DNA from: Mycobacterium sp. Marseille-P9652
GTDB lineage: Bacteria; Actinomycetota; Actinomycetes; Mycobacteriales; Mycobacteriaceae
NCBI RefSeq assembly: GCF_902652685.1
Contig: NZ_CACRUY010000023.1
Location: 1-64,000, forward strand
Reading direction: 5' to 3'
DNA length: 64,000 nt
Shown here: piece by piece, positions 8,597 to 16,779 of the stretch
Position numbering within the stretch: the first letter of the stretch is position 1
Layout of the letters: every line of letters starts with the position of its first letter
Made by a program: the position numbers and the translations under genes
The notes under the pieces: generated by a model
Seen by the model: the letters and a program-made list of their open reading frames with translations, nothing else
What the model was told of the DNA's origin: nothing
The model's database searches: none

Positions 8597-9379
8597 GTGA
8601 CCGATCAGAGCTACGAAACCATCCTCGTCGAGCGCGAGGAGCGCGTCGGAATCATCACTCTCAATCGGCCGCAGGCACTCAACGCGCTCAACAGCCAGGT
8701 GATGCGCGAAGTCACCACCGCCGCAACGGAGCTCGATGACGATCCCGGTATCGGGGCGATCGTCATCACCGGTTCGGCCAAGGCGTTCGCCGCCGGCGCC
8801 GACATCAAGGAGATGGCCACCCTGTCGTTCGCCGACGCGTTCGGCGCCGACTTCTTCGCGCCCTGGGGCAGGCTCGCTTCCGTTCGGACGCCGACGATAG
8901 CCGCGGTGGCCGGGCACGCGCTCGGCGGCGGCTGCGAGCTCGCGATGATGTGCGACCTCATCATCGCGGCCGACACCGCGAAGTTCGGTCAGCCGGAGAT
9001 CAAGCTCGGCGTGCTGCCGGGCATGGGCGGCTCGCAGCGGCTGACCCGCGCCATCGGCAAGGCCAAGGCCATGGACCTCATCCTGACCGGGCGCACCATC
9101 GACGCCGCGGAAGCCGAACGGAGCGGCCTGGTTTCGCGCGTCGTTCCCGCCGACGACCTGTTAAAAGAGGCCAAGGCCGTGGCGACCACCATCTCGCAGA
9201 TGTCACGGTCGGCCTCCCGAATGGCCAAGGAGGCCGTCAACCGCGCCTTCGAATCCACGCTCGCCGAAGGCCTTCTGTACGAACGCCGGCTGTTCCACTC
9301 GACCTTCGCGACCGACGACCAGTCCGAGGGCATGGCGGCGTTCATCGACAAGCGGCCCCCGAACTTCACCCACCGGTAG
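8597..9379 (+). CDS. echA8: Enoyl-CoA hydratase
   Basis: 260 aa from GTG with AAAGGTGG upstream. Crotonase signatures are [24 protein letters not shown] carrying one catalytic glutamate, and [17 protein letters not shown] carrying the other. It hydrates trans-2-enoyl-CoA in beta-oxidation in the cytosol. It corresponds to Rv1070c. It sits between echA9 (12-bp gap) and the membrane hydrolase (9-bp gap), so the three are likely co-transcribed. Confidence 0.93.
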   Translation: MTDQSYETILVEREERVGIITLNRPQALNALNSQVMREVTTAATELDDDPGIGAIVITGSAKAFAAGADIKEMATLSFADAFGADFFAPWGRLASVRTPTIAAVAGHALGGGCELAMMCDLIIAADTAKFGQPEIKLGVLPGMGGSQRLTRAIGKAKAMDLILTGRTIDAAEAERSGLVSRVVPADDLLKEAKAVATTISQMSRSASRMAKEAVNRAFESTLAEGLLYERRLFHSTFATDDQSEGMAAFIDKRPPNFTHR

Positions 9380-9388
9380 GCGGTTGCG

Positions 9389-11149
9389 ATGAGTGAGCCG
9401 GGCTCCGCGACCACCGCCGCCGCAGACGAATCCGCCGTACCCGCGGCCGGGCAGTCGGAGCCCCCGGCGGCCGCCACCCACGCCGCCCCGCCGTCCGAGG
9501 CGGCCCGGGCCAAGAGCCCTTGGTGGGTAAGGCATTACACCTTCATGGGAACCACCGTCGGCCTCATCTTCATATGGTTCTCCATGACGCCGTCGCTGCT
9601 GCCCCGCGGCGCGCTGTTCCAGGGTTTGGTCAGCGGGTTTTCCGGGGCCATCGGCTACGGGCTGGGCGTGTTCGCCGTCTGGCTGTACCGGTATCTGTGG
9701 GCCAAGCCGTCCAGCCCGCCGGCGCCGCGCTGGGCGTGGATGGTGCTGATCCCCGTCGGGGCGGTGGGCATGGTGGTCATGGCCATCGGCTTTCACAACT
9801 GGCAGGACGACGTCCGCGATCTGATGGGCGTCGAACACCTCAAGTGGTACGACTACCCGGTGGCCGCCGGGTTGTCGCTGGTGGTGCTGTTCACGCTGGT
9901 GGAGCTCGGGCAGTTCATCCGCTGGCTGGTCAGATTCCTTGTGGCACAGGTGGACCGGTTCGCGCCATTCCGGCTCTCGGCCACCATCGTCGTTGTTCTG
10001 CTCGTGGTACTCACGATCACGCTGCTCAACGGCGTGGTGCTCAAGTCGGCGATGCGGACCATGAACAGCACCTTCGCCGCCGCCAACGCCGAGATGAATC
10101 CCGACACCGCGGCCCCCAAGACCCCGCTGAGGTCCGGGGGCCCGCAGTCGCTGGTGTCCTGGGAATCGCTGGGCCGTGAGGGCCGCATCTTCGTCGGGGG
10201 TGGCCCGACCGTCGACCAGCTCACCGCGTTCAACGGAACCCCGGCCGTCGAGCCGATCCGGGCGTATGCCGGCCTCAACTCGGCCCAGGGCATCACGGAC
10301 ACCGCTGAATTGGCGGCGCAGGAACTGCAGCGCACCGGGGGGCTGCAGCGCGCGGTCGTCGCGGTGGGGACGACGACGGGAACCGGGTGGATCAACGAGG
10401 CCGAGCCGTCGGCGCTGGAGTACATGTACAACGGCAACACCGCGATCGTGTCGATGCAGTACTCGTTCCTGCCGAGCTGGCTGTCGTTCCTGGTCGACAA
10501 GGAGAACGCCCGCCACGCGGGTCAGGCGCTGTTCGAGGCCGTCGACAGGCTGATCCGCCAACTGCCCGAGGGCCAGCGGCCCAAGCTGGTGGTGTTCGGC
10601 GAGAGCCTCGGATCCTTCGGGGGCGAGGCGCCGTTCATGAGCCTGAACAACGTCCTGGCCCGCACCGACGGCGCCCTGTTCAGCGGTCCCACGTTCAACA
10701 ACACGATCTGGACCGACCTGACGGCCACGCGCGACGCCGGCTCCCCGGAGTGGCTGCCGATCTACAACGCCGGCAAGAACGTCCGATTCGTCGCCCGCCC
10801 AAGCGATTTGGCGCGGCCGAACGGCCCCTGGGACCATCCGCGGGTGGTCTACCTACAGCACGCGTCCGACCCGATAGCGTGGTGGACCCCCGACCTGTTG
10901 TTCGCCCGGCCGGACTGGCTGCGTGAGAAGCGGGGCTATGACGTGCTGCCGGAGACGGAGTGGATCCCGGTGGTGACGTTCCTTCAGGTCAGCGCGGACA
11001 TGGCGGTGGCGCTGGATGTGCCCCCGGGGCACGGCCACAGCTATGTCGCCGATGTGGCCAACGCCTGGGCCGCGGTGTTGCCGCCGCCCGGCTGGACGCC
11101 GGAGAAGACGGAGCGGCTGCGGCCGCTGCTGCACGCCAGCGAGAGCTGA
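9389..11149 (+). CDS. Membrane-anchored alpha/beta-hydrolase (Rv1069c-like)
   Basis: 586 aa. Residues 1-45 are Ala/Pro-rich. Residues about 50-225 hold four to five transmembrane helices (for example TVGLIFIWFSMTPSLLP and ATIVVVLLVVLTITLLNGVV). The remainder is a hydrolase domain with the elbow VVFGESLGSFGGE and a late histidine in PPGHGHSY. This architecture matches the Abhydrolase_9 family of actinobacteria. It lies immediately downstream of echA8. The substrate is unknown; a lipid or acyl-CoA link is suggested only by the neighbours. Confidence 0.85.
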   Translation: MSEPGSATTAAADESAVPAAGQSEPPAAATHAAPPSEAARAKSPWWVRHYTFMGTTVGLIFIWFSMTPSLLPRGALFQGLVSGFSGAIGYGLGVFAVWLYRYLWAKPSSPPAPRWAWMVLIPVGAVGMVVMAIGFHNWQDDVRDLMGVEHLKWYDYPVAAGLSLVVLFTLVELGQFIRWLVRFLVAQVDRFAPFRLSATIVVVLLVVLTITLLNGVVLKSAMRTMNSTFAAANAEMNPDTAAPKTPLRSGGPQSLVSWESLGREGRIFVGGGPTVDQLTAFNGTPAVEPIRAYAGLNSAQGITDTAELAAQELQRTGGLQRAVVAVGTTTGTGWINEAEPSALEYMYNGNTAIVSMQYSFLPSWLSFLVDKENARHAGQALFEAVDRLIRQLPEGQRPKLVVFGESLGSFGGEAPFMSLNNVLARTDGALFSGPTFNNTIWTDLTATRDAGSPEWLPIYNAGKNVRFVARPSDLARPNGPWDHPRVVYLQHASDPIAWWTPDLLFARPDWLREKRGYDVLPETEWIPVVTFLQVSADMAVALDVPPGHGHSYVADVANAWAAVLPPPGWTPEKTERLRPLLHASES

Positions 11150-11245
11150 CTTTCTGGGCGCGGGCGACCGTGTGTGTACGACGACACGCCGTATTTCGCG
11201 TGCGTATGCGGTCGCTCGCGAGCGAGGCGAACGAGGCGACGCCGA

Positions 11246-11680
11246 CTAGAGCCAGCGACGGCCCGGGGCGCCGGCGTCGGCGAAGCCCGCCGCGCCATCG
11301 CTCAGCCGGTCCAGCACCCCGCCGGCCGCCAGGGCGCGGTAACCGCCGACGACATCGGTGGCCCGGTGCAGCCCGATGTCGAGCAGCGCGGCCGCCGCCA
11401 GGCTGGAGGTATAGCCCTCCGAGCACAGAATCACCCATTCGACGTCGTCGCCGGTGGCCTGGGGCAGGCGGGCGTCGCTGGTGGGGTCGCACCGCCATTC
11501 CAGGACGTTGCGCTCGATCACCAGTGCGCCCGGCACCTCCCCCTCGCGGGCGCGCTGGGCCTGCGGCCGGATGTCGACGAGCACCGCGCCGCGCCGCAGC
11601 GCGTCGGGGACCTCCGCGGCGGGCAGCCGGCGGAAGCGGCGGCGGGCGGATCTCAGGACAAGGTCGATGCGGCTGGTCAC
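11246..11680 (-). CDS. Rhodanese-domain protein
   Basis: About 144 aa. A single rhodanese domain is recognised from AVLVDIRPQAQR and the active-site loop LCSEGYTSSLAAA, where the cysteine would carry the persulfide. The start is GTG at 11680: it overlaps the stop of the upstream cysteine dioxygenase by 3 bases (GTGA) and has GAGGGGAA just upstream. A longer in-frame extension would lie inside that gene. Tight coupling to cysteine dioxygenase suggests a role in sulfane-sulfur or sulfite handling. It corresponds to Rv1066. The PE_PGRS genes found next to it in M. tuberculosis are absent here. Confidence 0.85.
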   Translation of the reverse strand: MTSRIDLVLRSARRRFRRLPAAEVPDALRRGAVLVDIRPQAQRAREGEVPGALVIERNVLEWRCDPTSDARLPQATGDDVEWVILCSEGYTSSLAAAALLDIGLHRATDVVGGYRALAAGGVLDRLSDGAAGFADAGAPGRRWL

Positions 11681-12252
11681 TTCCCCTCCGGTTGGTCGGT
11701 CAGCTCGGTCCGGTTGCGGCGCAACCTGTTTCGCTCGGTCACCTCGTAGTACGACATCGCGGTCAGCGGCGGTGAGTAGGCATGCACGCTGAGCGTGCGC
11801 GGCGACGCGCCCACGGTCACCGGCGAACTCGCCGGCCGGGGCGCCCACACCACGTCGTGCACCCAGCCGAGCGGGAAGCCCGCCTGGTCACCGGCATCGA
11901 GGCGGCGGTGACGCAAGGCCCTTCCGTCCCAGCGGAACTCGGCGAGCGACCCGGAGAGGACGGTCAGCGCGCCCAGCGACCCGCCATGGTCGTGCAATTC
12001 GGTGGGGTGACCGGGAGCCCAGCTGATGAGCCAGATGTCGAGTTCGTCGTCGCCGTGAATGCGGGTGAACCACCGTTCGGACTCCGGTAGCCCGCCCGCG
12101 GGGAGCAGGTGGTCGCAGCGCCCGCCGAGCACGGCGTCGGCGGCCTGATCGGTGGCGCGCAAGAGGTCGGGCACCCGCAGGGGCGTCGGCCCGGGCGCCG
12201 GTGACGGGAGCGCCGGGGGCAGCACGGCGAGACGATCGAGAAGCAAGGACAT
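11677..12252 (-). CDS. Cysteine dioxygenase-like cupin
   Basis: 191 aa. The cupin metal motif is visible in PGHPTELHDHGGSLGA, supplying two histidines, with a third histidine in SVHAYSPPLTAMSYYE. This pattern is that of type I cysteine dioxygenase, which oxidises cysteine to cysteine sulfinate using Fe(II) and O2. It is in the position of Rv1065. It overlaps the rhodanese gene, so the pair is translationally coupled. GGAG lies about 10 bases before the ATG. Substrate preference (cysteine or another thiol) cannot be told from sequence. Confidence 0.82.
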   Translation of the reverse strand: MSLLLDRLAVLPPALPSPAPGPTPLRVPDLLRATDQAADAVLGGRCDHLLPAGGLPESERWFTRIHGDDELDIWLISWAPGHPTELHDHGGSLGALTVLSGSLAEFRWDGRALRHRRLDAGDQAGFPLGWVHDVVWAPRPASSPVTVGASPRTLSVHAYSPPLTAMSYYEVTERNRLRRNRTELTDQPEGK

Positions 12253-12365
12253 GTGGGAGAACTCCAGAAAGAACGGATGGGCAAGCGGCGGCGCGTCAGG
12301 GCCGACAACACTCGCAGAATCCGAACCGCTCCATCACGGCCGCCAGTGTTGCATAGATTGGCAGG

Positions 12366-12809
12366 GTGCGCTGGTGCAGTAGTCGGCTCCCACGGTGGGG
12401 CGCGGTGGTCCTCGCGGCAGGTTTCCTGGCTGTGACGGGATGCTCACAGCACGCCCCCAACGCCAAGCCGACGCCCGCGTCGCCGCGGCCGTCCGGCATT
12501 CCCGCGGGACCGAACTCGGCGCCGCCGGGCTCGATCGGCCTCTCCCCTGCCGGCGTCACCACCCGCGTCGACATCCCCGCGGATTCGACCGAGGAGGAGT
12601 ATTACCAGGCCTGCCACGCGGCGAAGGTGTGGATGGACGCCCAGCCCAAGACCGGTCAGTCGCCCGTCGAGCCCTATCTGGCGATGGTGCAGGCGTCCCC
12701 GTCGGGAACCCCGGGCAGCTGGAACTCCCGCTGGGCCGACCTCACCCTGGCGCGGCAGGCGGCCGTGATCACCGCGGCGCGTGCGGCCGCCGACGACGGA
12801 TGCGGCTAG
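12366..12809 (+). CDS. lpqV: Lipoprotein LpqV
   Basis: 147 aa from GTG. An N-terminal signal with hydrophobic core VVLAAGFLAV ends in the lipobox LAVTGC; lipidation would be on Cys26. The following linker is rich in Pro, Ser and Ala. The small C-terminal domain contains the YYQACHAAKVWMDAQP segment and ends in DDGCG, giving a possible disulfide. Place and features match Rv1064c. It is transcribed divergently from the cysteine dioxygenase gene across 113 bp. Function is unknown. Confidence 0.8.
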   Translation: MRWCSSRLPRWGAVVLAAGFLAVTGCSQHAPNAKPTPASPRPSGIPAGPNSAPPGSIGLSPAGVTTRVDIPADSTEEEYYQACHAAKVWMDAQPKTGQSPVEPYLAMVQASPSGTPGSWNSRWADLTLARQAAVITAARAAADDGCG

Positions 12810-12900
12810 CCACCGCCCGTCCCACGCGCAATTCAAATCACAGGTACCCAAAGTGGCGGCCCGGGCGGTGGAAACCCGCTCACTTCCGCAGAATGAGGGC

Positions 12901-13935
12901 ATGACATCGGGATCGGTCGCGGCGCGCCGGTCGTCGCCGACCAGGGTCGCGCTGGCGCTCGGCAGCGGCGGCGCCCGCGGCTATGCCCACATCGGGGTGA
13001 TCGAGGTGCTGCGGGAACGCGGCTACGACATCGTGGGCGTCTCGGGCTCGTCGATGGGCGCATTGGTCGGGGGCCTGCACGCGGCCGGACGCCTGGACGC
13101 GTACGCCGACTGGGCGAAGTCGCTGACGCAGCGGACCATCCTGCGGCTGCTGGACCCGTCCATCACCGCGGCGGGGGTGATGCGGGCCGAGAAGATCATC
13201 GACGCCGTGCGCGACATCCTCGGCCCGGTCGCGATCGAGGACCTGCCCATCCCCTACACCGCGGTCGCGACCGATCTGCTGACGGGAAAGTCGGTGTGGT
13301 TCCAGCGCGGTCCGCTCGACGAGGCGATCCGCGCGTCGATCGCGATACCCGGGGTGATCGCGCCGCACGAGGCGGACGGCCGCCTGCTCGCCGACGGCGG
13401 CATCCTGGATCCGCTGCCGATGGCGCCCATCTCGGCGGTCAACGCCGACCTGACGATCGCGGTGAGCCTCAGCGGCAGCGAGTCGCTCGGCCACCGCGCG
13501 GCCGAACCCGGGGTGACCGCCGAGTGGTTGGGCCGCATGGTGCGCAGCACCACCGCCCTGCTCGACACGGCCGCCGCCCGGTCGCTGCTCGACCGGCCGA
13601 CCGCACGCGCGGTGCTGAGCAGGTTCGGCGCCGAGATCCCCGGGGAAGAGGACGACGGTGGCGACGAGGACGAGGCCGCCGCGGAGGTTCCGAAGCTGGG
13701 CAGCTTCGAGGTGATGAACCGCACGATCGACCTCGCCCAGTCGGCGCTGGCCCGCCACACGCTCGCGGTTTATCCCCCGGACCTGCTGATCGAGGTGCCC
13801 CGCTCGACGTGCCGGAGCCTGGAGTTCTACCGGGCGGTCGAGGTGATCGACGTCGGGCGGGACCTGGCCCACCGGGCGCTGGACGCCTTCGAGGAGGGAT
13901 CCGACGACGGCGCCCCCGCCGCCATCGAGGGCTGA
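12901..13935 (+). CDS. Patatin-like phospholipase (Rv1063c-like)
   Basis: About 344 aa. The patatin catalytic dyad is clear: the oxyanion loop GSGGARGYAHIG, the nucleophile in SGSSMGALVGG, and the aspartate in LLADGGILDPLP. Patatins hydrolyse acyl esters of phospholipids. The ATG at 12901 is preferred because the catalytic domain begins soon after it, but no good Shine-Dalgarno precedes it; GTG at 12853 is possible. An acidic low-complexity stretch (EEDDGGDEDEAAAEV) lies near residue 250. It converges on a second patatin gene with a 4-bp gap. Confidence 0.85.
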   Translation: MTSGSVAARRSSPTRVALALGSGGARGYAHIGVIEVLRERGYDIVGVSGSSMGALVGGLHAAGRLDAYADWAKSLTQRTILRLLDPSITAAGVMRAEKIIDAVRDILGPVAIEDLPIPYTAVATDLLTGKSVWFQRGPLDEAIRASIAIPGVIAPHEADGRLLADGGILDPLPMAPISAVNADLTIAVSLSGSESLGHRAAEPGVTAEWLGRMVRSTTALLDTAAARSLLDRPTARAVLSRFGAEIPGEEDDGGDEDEAAAEVPKLGSFEVMNRTIDLAQSALARHTLAVYPPDLLIEVPRSTCRSLEFYRAVEVIDVGRDLAHRALDAFEEGSDDGAPAAIEG

Positions 13936-13939
13936 CCCT

Positions 13940-14824
13940 TCACCGGACGCCGAGGAAGCGCGCCACGGCCTCGGCCTCGCGGCGCCCCTGCTCGCGCCCG
14001 GCCAGGGCCGACGCCGTGCGGCAACGCGGATCGAGAGGGTTGGGACCGAAGGCCGCCAGCGACCCTTCGTCGGCGAACACCGCGAGCGTCGCACCGGGGA
14101 AGGCGGCGACCTCCGCGGCCGGCCCGTCGCCGAAGGGTGAGGGGGTGTCCGGACCGGACGGCACCAGCACCACGGCCGCGTCGCAGTCCGCGGCCACCCC
14201 GACGTTGACCGAGCTGGCGACCCCGCCGTCCATGTAGCGCCGCCCGCCGATGGTCACCGGCGGCCACGCCCCTGGGACCGCGCAGCTGGCCGCCACCGCG
14301 TCGACCAGGCCGACGCCCGCATCCCGGTCGAACACCACGAGTTCACCGGCGCCGACATCGATCGCGGTGATCCGCAGCGCCCGCTCGGGCCAGTCGTGCG
14401 CCGGCAGGCGCTGCGCGATGACGTCGCGCCGGACGTCCTCCGGGACGGTCGGGGTCGCGACCGCGACGGCGCCGATCCGCCGCATCCGCTCGCGGGTGCC
14501 GTCGAGCGAGTCCGCCTGGGGTTCTCGGGGTTCGCGCAGCGCCGCCAGGAACAGGCCGGTGATGGCCTCGACGTCGACGCCGGGATCGATCTCGGCCGAG
14601 GCCTCGGCCACCTGCCGGTCGTAGAGCGCCGAGAGCGAGGCGCCGCTGCTGATCTGCGCGGCGACCGCCGAGCCCGCCGAGGTCCCCACCAACACGTCGG
14701 ACTCCAGCAGCAGCCGGGCCGCCGCGGCCGACTCGTCGGCGATGCCCATCAAAATCCCTGTCTCCCAGGCGATTCCGGCTATGCCCCCGCCACCGAGCAC
14801 CAGCGCGCGTCTGACCACGTCCAC
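13940..14824 (-). CDS. Patatin-like phospholipase (Rv1062-like)
   Basis: 294 aa. Motifs in order are VLGGGGIAGIAWETG (oxyanion loop), VLVGTSAGSAVAAQ (nucleophile serine) and YMDGGVASS (aspartate). The gene starts at GTG 14824; a second GTG at 14818 is equally possible. It lies 20 bp downstream of the glutamine amidotransferase gene on the same strand, suggesting co-transcription as in M. tuberculosis. The neighbouring convergent patatin is only distantly similar, so they are not a recent duplication. Confidence 0.85.
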   Translation of the reverse strand: MDVVRRALVLGGGGIAGIAWETGILMGIADESAAAARLLLESDVLVGTSAGSAVAAQISSGASLSALYDRQVAEASAEIDPGVDVEAITGLFLAALREPREPQADSLDGTRERMRRIGAVAVATPTVPEDVRRDVIAQRLPAHDWPERALRITAIDVGAGELVVFDRDAGVGLVDAVAASCAVPGAWPPVTIGGRRYMDGGVASSVNVGVAADCDAAVVLVPSGPDTPSPFGDGPAAEVAAFPGATLAVFADEGSLAAFGPNPLDPRCRTASALAGREQGRREAEAVARFLGVR

Positions 14825-14844
14825 CGACTATGCCAGAAGCGGTG

Positions 14845-15711
14845 TCACGCCACGGCGTGCTGCGCCTGCTCGACGCGCGGGCTCAGTTCCGCCCGTCGCA
14901 AAAGGTGTGCCGGCGGGTCGGGCAGCAGGACACCGCGGGTGACGCGCAGCCCCGCGTCCACGTGCACGAGTTCGCCCGCGTCGAGCAGCCGCCAGCGCGG
15001 GTCGTCGTCCATCGGCTCGCTGGCGAACACCACCGACGACCGGGCGCACAGGTGCTCCGAACGGGCGCGAATCCGGCTGCTGCGCATGTGGAAATCGCGC
15101 GACGGGTGATCGTCTCGGCGGTCCAGGATGTAGAGCTCGTGCGTCTCCGGGTAGCGCAGCGCCCACATGTCGGTGGCCGTGCTGAGTAGCACGTTGATCG
15201 CATAGATCGGCACGCTCGCCGCCAGCCACCTCATGGCGTCGACCAGGCCGGCCGGCACATCGCCGTCATGGGCGCGGATGGACGCGGTGATCAACGCGAA
15301 CACCCGTTCCGAGTCGGTCTCGCCGAGCACCAGCCCGTCGGCCCCCACCTCCTGCAGCCGTGCGTCGATCGCGTCGAGCCCCTCGACCACGCCGTTGTGC
15401 GCGAAGATCCGGCCGTCCTGCAGGAAGGGGTGGGTGTTGCGGACGTCGTGGGACCCCGTCGTCGCGTAGCGCACGTGGGCGACGAACGTCGTGCCGCTCA
15501 ACTCGTGCGCCTCGGTGGCGAAGGCGGCGTCCTCCCAGGCCGCCATCGGCTCCTTGTGCACCTGCGGGCGGTGTCGCTCGTCGAACACCCCCAGGCCCGT
15601 GCCGTCGGGGTTCCGCCTGCTCTGGGTGGCCAGGCTGTCGGGGGCGTCCAGCAGCCAGAAGGTCGCGGTGCAGACGTCGGTCCCCGCGTGCAGGCCAAAG
15701 AGTCGGCACAT
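14845..15711 (-). CDS. Class II glutamine amidotransferase (Rv1061-like)
   Basis: 288 aa. The start is fixed at 15711 because class II (Ntn) amidotransferases expose Cys2 as nucleophile and the protein begins MCRLFGLHAG. An in-frame ATG 87 bp upstream would bury it. Supporting motifs are VAHVRYATTG and RIFAHNGVVEG. Members such as YafJ/EgtC hydrolyse glutamine or gamma-glutamyl bonds. EgtC of ergothioneine synthesis is a related family, but no other egt genes are nearby. Substrate is unknown. Confidence 0.87.
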   Translation of the reverse strand: MCRLFGLHAGTDVCTATFWLLDAPDSLATQSRRNPDGTGLGVFDERHRPQVHKEPMAAWEDAAFATEAHELSGTTFVAHVRYATTGSHDVRNTHPFLQDGRIFAHNGVVEGLDAIDARLQEVGADGLVLGETDSERVFALITASIRAHDGDVPAGLVDAMRWLAASVPIYAINVLLSTATDMWALRYPETHELYILDRRDDHPSRDFHMRSSRIRARSEHLCARSSVVFASEPMDDDPRWRLLDAGELVHVDAGLRVTRGVLLPDPPAHLLRRAELSPRVEQAQHAVA

Positions 15712-15958
15712 GGTCTCGACGGTACCCAGGTCAGCCGGCGCGCGGCCGTCCCCAGGTCGGCGGATGAGCCGTCGCGGGTTCGCCGGCGTCCCGCGCACTA
15801 CCCCATCTGGCTCGAAGGACTACTCGAATTGCGCGAAAATGCGCCCTCCCGACGCCCGGCGACCTAGCCTAAGCGGCGCGCCTGGACGATACTTCCCGTA
15901 CGTTTCGCGCACTTGACGTCGGTACGGTCGGTTATGGCCCTGGCAGAAGGGGGCGGGA

Positions 15959-16672
15959 TTGATCAAGCCCACGAGAGACCTGCACTTCCTGCCGGGATCG
16001 CTGGCAGGGGAATACGCCGAGCGATTGCGCACGGCCTACCTGCGCGTGACCCGCCCCCGAGTCGCCGTGCTGCACGCCGTGCACACGGCTCCGCACTCCG
16101 ACACGGAAATGATCATCCGGGCCGTCCATGGCACCCTGCCGGACGTGTCCCGACAGGCCGTCTACGACAGTTTGAATGCGCTGACCTCTGCGGGCCTTCT
16201 TCGGCGGGTGCAGCCCTCGGGCATGGTCGCGCGCTACGAATCTCGGGTGGGCGACAACCACCATCACATGGTGTGCAGGGTTTGTGACGCGATCGAAGAC
16301 GTCGACAGCGCGGTCGGTGTGACGCCCTGCTTGACGGCCTCGCACGCCACCGACTACGAACTCGACGAGGCCGAGGTCTTCTTCTGGGGACTGTGCCCGG
16401 CGTGTTCCGAGCCGGACGCGTCGCACTCCGTCGACGACCCGGCCGCGCCAGCCGGCGACGGTGACCACGAACAAAGGCCAACAACGATTGCGCCGCAGTG
16501 GAATCCGCCGCCGGTGACGGGACCGCCTCTGGCAACCGCGGAAGTCGGGACGGTCGAGCCCCCGGCGAACGCCGTGCTGATCAGCTTCGACGTCGCCGGC
16601 GCGGCGCTGACGGGTTACGGGCGCCGCAGTGGAAAGGCGTTCCCGCCCGGGGCCGACGGCGAGAGACAGTAA
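15959..16672 (+). CDS. Fur-family metalloregulator with C-terminal extension
   Basis: 237 aa from TTG, preceded by AAGGGGGCGGG. Residues 1-150 are a Fur protein: a winged helix with PDVSRQAVYDSLNALTSAGLL, the metal motif GDNHHHMVCRVC, and a second CPAC pair. The closest relatives are mycobacterial FurA proteins. FurA is normally followed by katG; here the next gene is an opposing methyltransferase-like gene and no katG is in the window. Residues 155-237 form an unusual Pro/Ala/Gly-rich tail that Fur proteins do not need. Autoregulation through its own upstream region is plausible but not shown. Confidence 0.85.
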   Translation: MIKPTRDLHFLPGSLAGEYAERLRTAYLRVTRPRVAVLHAVHTAPHSDTEMIIRAVHGTLPDVSRQAVYDSLNALTSAGLLRRVQPSGMVARYESRVGDNHHHMVCRVCDAIEDVDSAVGVTPCLTASHATDYELDEAEVFFWGLCPACSEPDASHSVDDPAAPAGDGDHEQRPTTIAPQWNPPPVTGPPLATAEVGTVEPPANAVLISFDVAGAALTGYGRRSGKAFPPGADGERQ

Positions 16673-16779
16673 CCACTCAACCGATACTGCCTCGCTTCGT
16701 CAGAATTGACGCCTGAGCGACCACGTGTGTTTCATCCGCCGACGCCGGAGTCGATTCGGCGGAGGGACCGGCCCGGGTT

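Noticed and set aside
7391-8917. 508-aa minus-strand frame across echA9 and the echA8 start
   Set aside because: Low-complexity Arg/Gly/Asp/His composition typical of shadows, and it spans two clear crotonase genes.
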